Assembly (NCBI GenBank): GCA_902797495.1
Contig: CADBTH010000121.1
Span: forward strand, 1 to 7,497
Direction: 5' to 3'
Length of the DNA: 7,497 nucleotides
DNA from: an uncultured Ruminococcus sp.
GTDB taxonomy: Bacteria; Bacillota; Clostridia; Oscillospirales; CAG-272
The notes under the pieces are model-generated. The model saw nothing but the letters and a program-made list of their open reading frames with translations, was not told where the DNA came from and did no database searches. Of the stretch, positions 6,595 through 7,497 are shown piece by piece (the first letter of the stretch is position 1; each line of letters opens with the position of its first letter). A program made the position numbers and the translations under genes.

Positions 6595-7263
6595 TCATCC
6601 TTTCATGATCATAACGATCTCACCGCTGTCGTCGACCGTCATGAAATAGACGTCGCCGACGGCGGTGTTTTTCTCTTCGAGAAAAGAATTCAGCCACTCT
6701 TCCGTTCTCCCCGAGATCTTCAGTCCGTCGCGGCTGATCCTCCCCTCGGCGACGAGACAGTGAGCGATGCCGCGTTCTTTCGCGGCGATCCCCGAGTCGT
6801 GCGGGGTCAGGGGAGACGAGCGGGCGTTCTTGAAAACGGACAGCTTTCCGTTGTCCTCGATTAGAGCGTATTCCACTTCGTCGATCGAAGCGACTCCGCA
6901 GAGCCGCAATTCGCTCATCAGCTCCGCTATCCCGATCCGCAGTTTCGCGAGTTCTTTTCTGTCTATCTTTCCTTTATTAATTATAACGCTCGGTTTTCCG
7001 AGCGCGATTTTTCTGAAACGAGGAAATCTGAATGCGAGATAGGAGAAAATAACTTCAGCCGAAAGAAGAAGCAGAACGGGAACTATCGCGTGGGACAGAG
7101 GCGCGTTTTTGTTCGACAGAGGGAGAACGGCGAGCTCGGAGAGCAGAAAGGTTATGACGAGTTCGGATACTTCAAGCTCGCCTACCTGCCTCTTTCCCAT
7201 GAGCCTGATCGCCGCAAGGAGCAATATATAGATGACGATCGTTCTCAAAAACAGAGTAGCCAT
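6595..7263 (-). CDS. DUF421 family membrane protein (YetF/YrbG-like)
   Basis: The product is 222 residues. Three membrane helices lie at about 4-22, 33-50 and 57-77. Between the first two is the family signature RLMGKRQVGELEVSELV (20-36). The cytoplasmic C-terminal half carries the GKPSVIINKGKIDRKELAK segment (89-107) and the LRLCGVASIDEVEYALIEDN stretch (119-138) typical of DUF421. The family is widespread in spore-forming Firmicutes, including B. subtilis YetF, but its biochemical role is not established. The ATG at 7263 is chosen because a perfect AGGAGG lies six bases upstream; an in-frame TTG at 7287 would place that SD inside the coding region. It is the first gene of a two-gene operon with the DUF4363 gene. 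No strong promoter was found for it: TATATT at 7294-7289 is a possible -10 without a good -35. Confidence 0.9.
   Translation of the reverse strand: MATLFLRTIVIYILLLAAIRLMGKRQVGELEVSELVITFLLSELAVLPLSNKNAPLSHAIVPVLLLLSAEVIFSYLAFRFPRFRKIALGKPSVIINKGKIDRKELAKLRIGIAELMSELRLCGVASIDEVEYALIEDNGKLSVFKNARSSPLTPHDSGIAAKERGIAHCLVAEGRISRDGLKISGRTEEWLNSFLEEKNTAVGDVYFMTVDDSGEIVMIMKG
6598..6603 (-). promoter_or_regulatory. Ribosome-binding site for the DUF4363 gene, overlapping the DUF421 end
   Basis: Read on the minus strand, AAAGGA runs directly into the end of the DUF421 gene, where its last base is followed by the TGA. It lies seven bases before the ATG at 6590. The arrangement favours re-initiation by ribosomes finishing DUF421. 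Confidence 0.65.
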
Positions 7264-7269
7264 GAATAA

Positions 7270-7275
7270 CCTCCT
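7270..7275 (-). promoter_or_regulatory. Consensus Shine-Dalgarno for the DUF421 gene
   Basis: AGGAGG on the minus strand, six bases before the ATG at 7263. It decides that start over the upstream TTG at 7287. Confidence 0.85.
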
Positions 7276-7320
7276 GCAGAGAGTCAATAATATAGTTTGC
7301 CGAACAGGCAGAAATATTCT

Positions 7321-7350
7321 CGATTTTTTTGAAAAAATCGAAAAAAAGTA
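7321..7350 (+). promoter_or_regulatory. AT-rich palindrome and A-tract, UP-element-like
   Basis: CGATTTTTT and AAAAAATCG form a palindrome at 7321-7340, followed by AAAAAAAGTA up to the -35 box at 7352. A-tracts in this position commonly contact the RNA polymerase alpha subunits at rRNA promoters. The stem has almost no GC and no gene ends here, so a terminator is unlikely. Confidence 0.55.
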
Positions 7351-7351
7351 C

Positions 7352-7380
7352 TTGACAATGAAGAATGCCTGTGATATAAT
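7352..7380 (+). promoter_or_regulatory. Consensus sigma-A promoter, probably of an rRNA operon
   Basis: TTGACA (7352-7357) and TATAAT (7375-7380) are both perfect consensus hexamers, separated by exactly 17 bases, with an extended -10 TG at 7372-7373. Transcription should start near 7386-7388 and run out of the right edge. The strength, the A-tract upstream and the boxA-like leader downstream all point to a ribosomal RNA operon. Confidence 0.88.
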
Positions 7381-7385
7381 AATCG

Positions 7386-7497
7386 AGCGCCCGTAAAAGG
7401 GGGCAGCGAACGCTCATTGAAAATTGAACAACAAAAGACGAAAGCAAACAAAGCTCCGAAAAATTCTTTTGAAATAAAGAAAAAGCAGAAGCTCTTA
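7386..7497 (+). other. 5' part of a probable pre-16S rRNA leader
   Basis: This is AT-rich non-coding sequence downstream of the strong promoter, with no credible ORF. Near its 5' end GAGCG (7385-7389) pairs with CGCTC (7411-7415) and GCCC (7389-7392) with GGGC (7401-7404), giving a compact stem structure. A second small stem, TTCTTT/AAAGAA, lies at 7464-7481. The window stops before any recognisable mature 16S sequence, so the rRNA identity is inferred; a tRNA operon or another highly expressed gene remains possible. Confidence 0.68.
7412..7430 (+). promoter_or_regulatory. boxA-like antitermination sequence
   Basis: GCTCATTGAAAATTGAACA resembles the TTTGAAAACTAAACA-type sequence in rRNA leaders of Bacillus and Clostridia, where boxA recruits NusB/NusE for antitermination. 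It lies about 25 bases after the predicted transcription start, as expected. Confidence 0.68.

Noticed and set aside
6403..7042. Plus-strand open frames overlapping the DUF421 and DUF4363 genes
   Set aside because: They are antisense to two genes with recognisable families and good ribosome-binding sites; their products show no recognisable features.
7285..7287. TTG as the start of the DUF421 gene
   Set aside because: The consensus AGGAGG lies downstream of it and is correctly spaced for the ATG at 7263; the eight extra residues do not fit the family's N-terminus.
7321..7340. AT-rich palindrome as an intrinsic terminator
   Set aside because: The stem is almost all A-T and no gene reads into it from either side: the DUF421 gene starts to its left and the rRNA promoter lies to its right.

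Overview
The window looks like chromosomal DNA of a moderately GC-rich member of the Clostridia (Bacillota), probably an anaerobic gut-type lineage near the Oscillospirales. This placement is inferred from the gene families and control signals, not from a database match. The support is: a cobalamin-binding/radical SAM protein of the TIGR03960 type fused to a TIGR03936 domain; a DUF421-DUF4363 gene pair; strong Shine-Dalgarno sequences (AGGAGG, AAAGGA); and a near-perfect housekeeping promoter followed by a Firmicutes-style rRNA leader. It reads as ordinary chromosome: no insertion sequence, phage gene, CRISPR array or tRNA was seen.

Layout. Bases 2-934 (+) hold the 3' part of rlmB, a 23S rRNA 2'-O-methyltransferase whose start lies left of the window. 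Bases 1014-3569 (+) hold an 851-residue membrane protein that I read as a degenerate P1B-type (heavy-metal) P-type ATPase with a very acidic 240-residue N-terminal tail. It keeps the eight-helix layout and recognisable remnants of the cytoplasmic domains, but the DKTGT, TGES, CPC, TGD and GDGxND signatures are all gone or altered. Bases 3624-6218 (+) hold the fused B12-binding/radical SAM protein. These three genes are co-oriented with short gaps and no convincing terminator, so they may be one transcript.

On the other strand, a two-gene operon runs leftward from 7263: a DUF421 membrane protein, then four bases later a DUF4363 protein. Its last stop codon directly abuts the stop codon of the radical SAM gene, so the two transcription units converge with no spacer. 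From 7264 to the right edge there is no gene. That stretch holds an AT-rich palindrome/UP-like element, a promoter with TTGACA and TATAAT 17 bases apart plus an extended -10, and the start of a leader with a boxA-like sequence. It almost certainly feeds an rRNA operon just beyond the window.

The genes do not form an obvious pathway. One thread is RNA and ribosomes: RlmB modifies 23S rRNA, the TIGR03960/TIGR03936 proteins are elsewhere often encoded near RNase G and ribosomal protein genes, and the right edge is an rRNA promoter. The most unusual item is the degenerate P-type ATPase, which appears to have become a non-pumping membrane protein.
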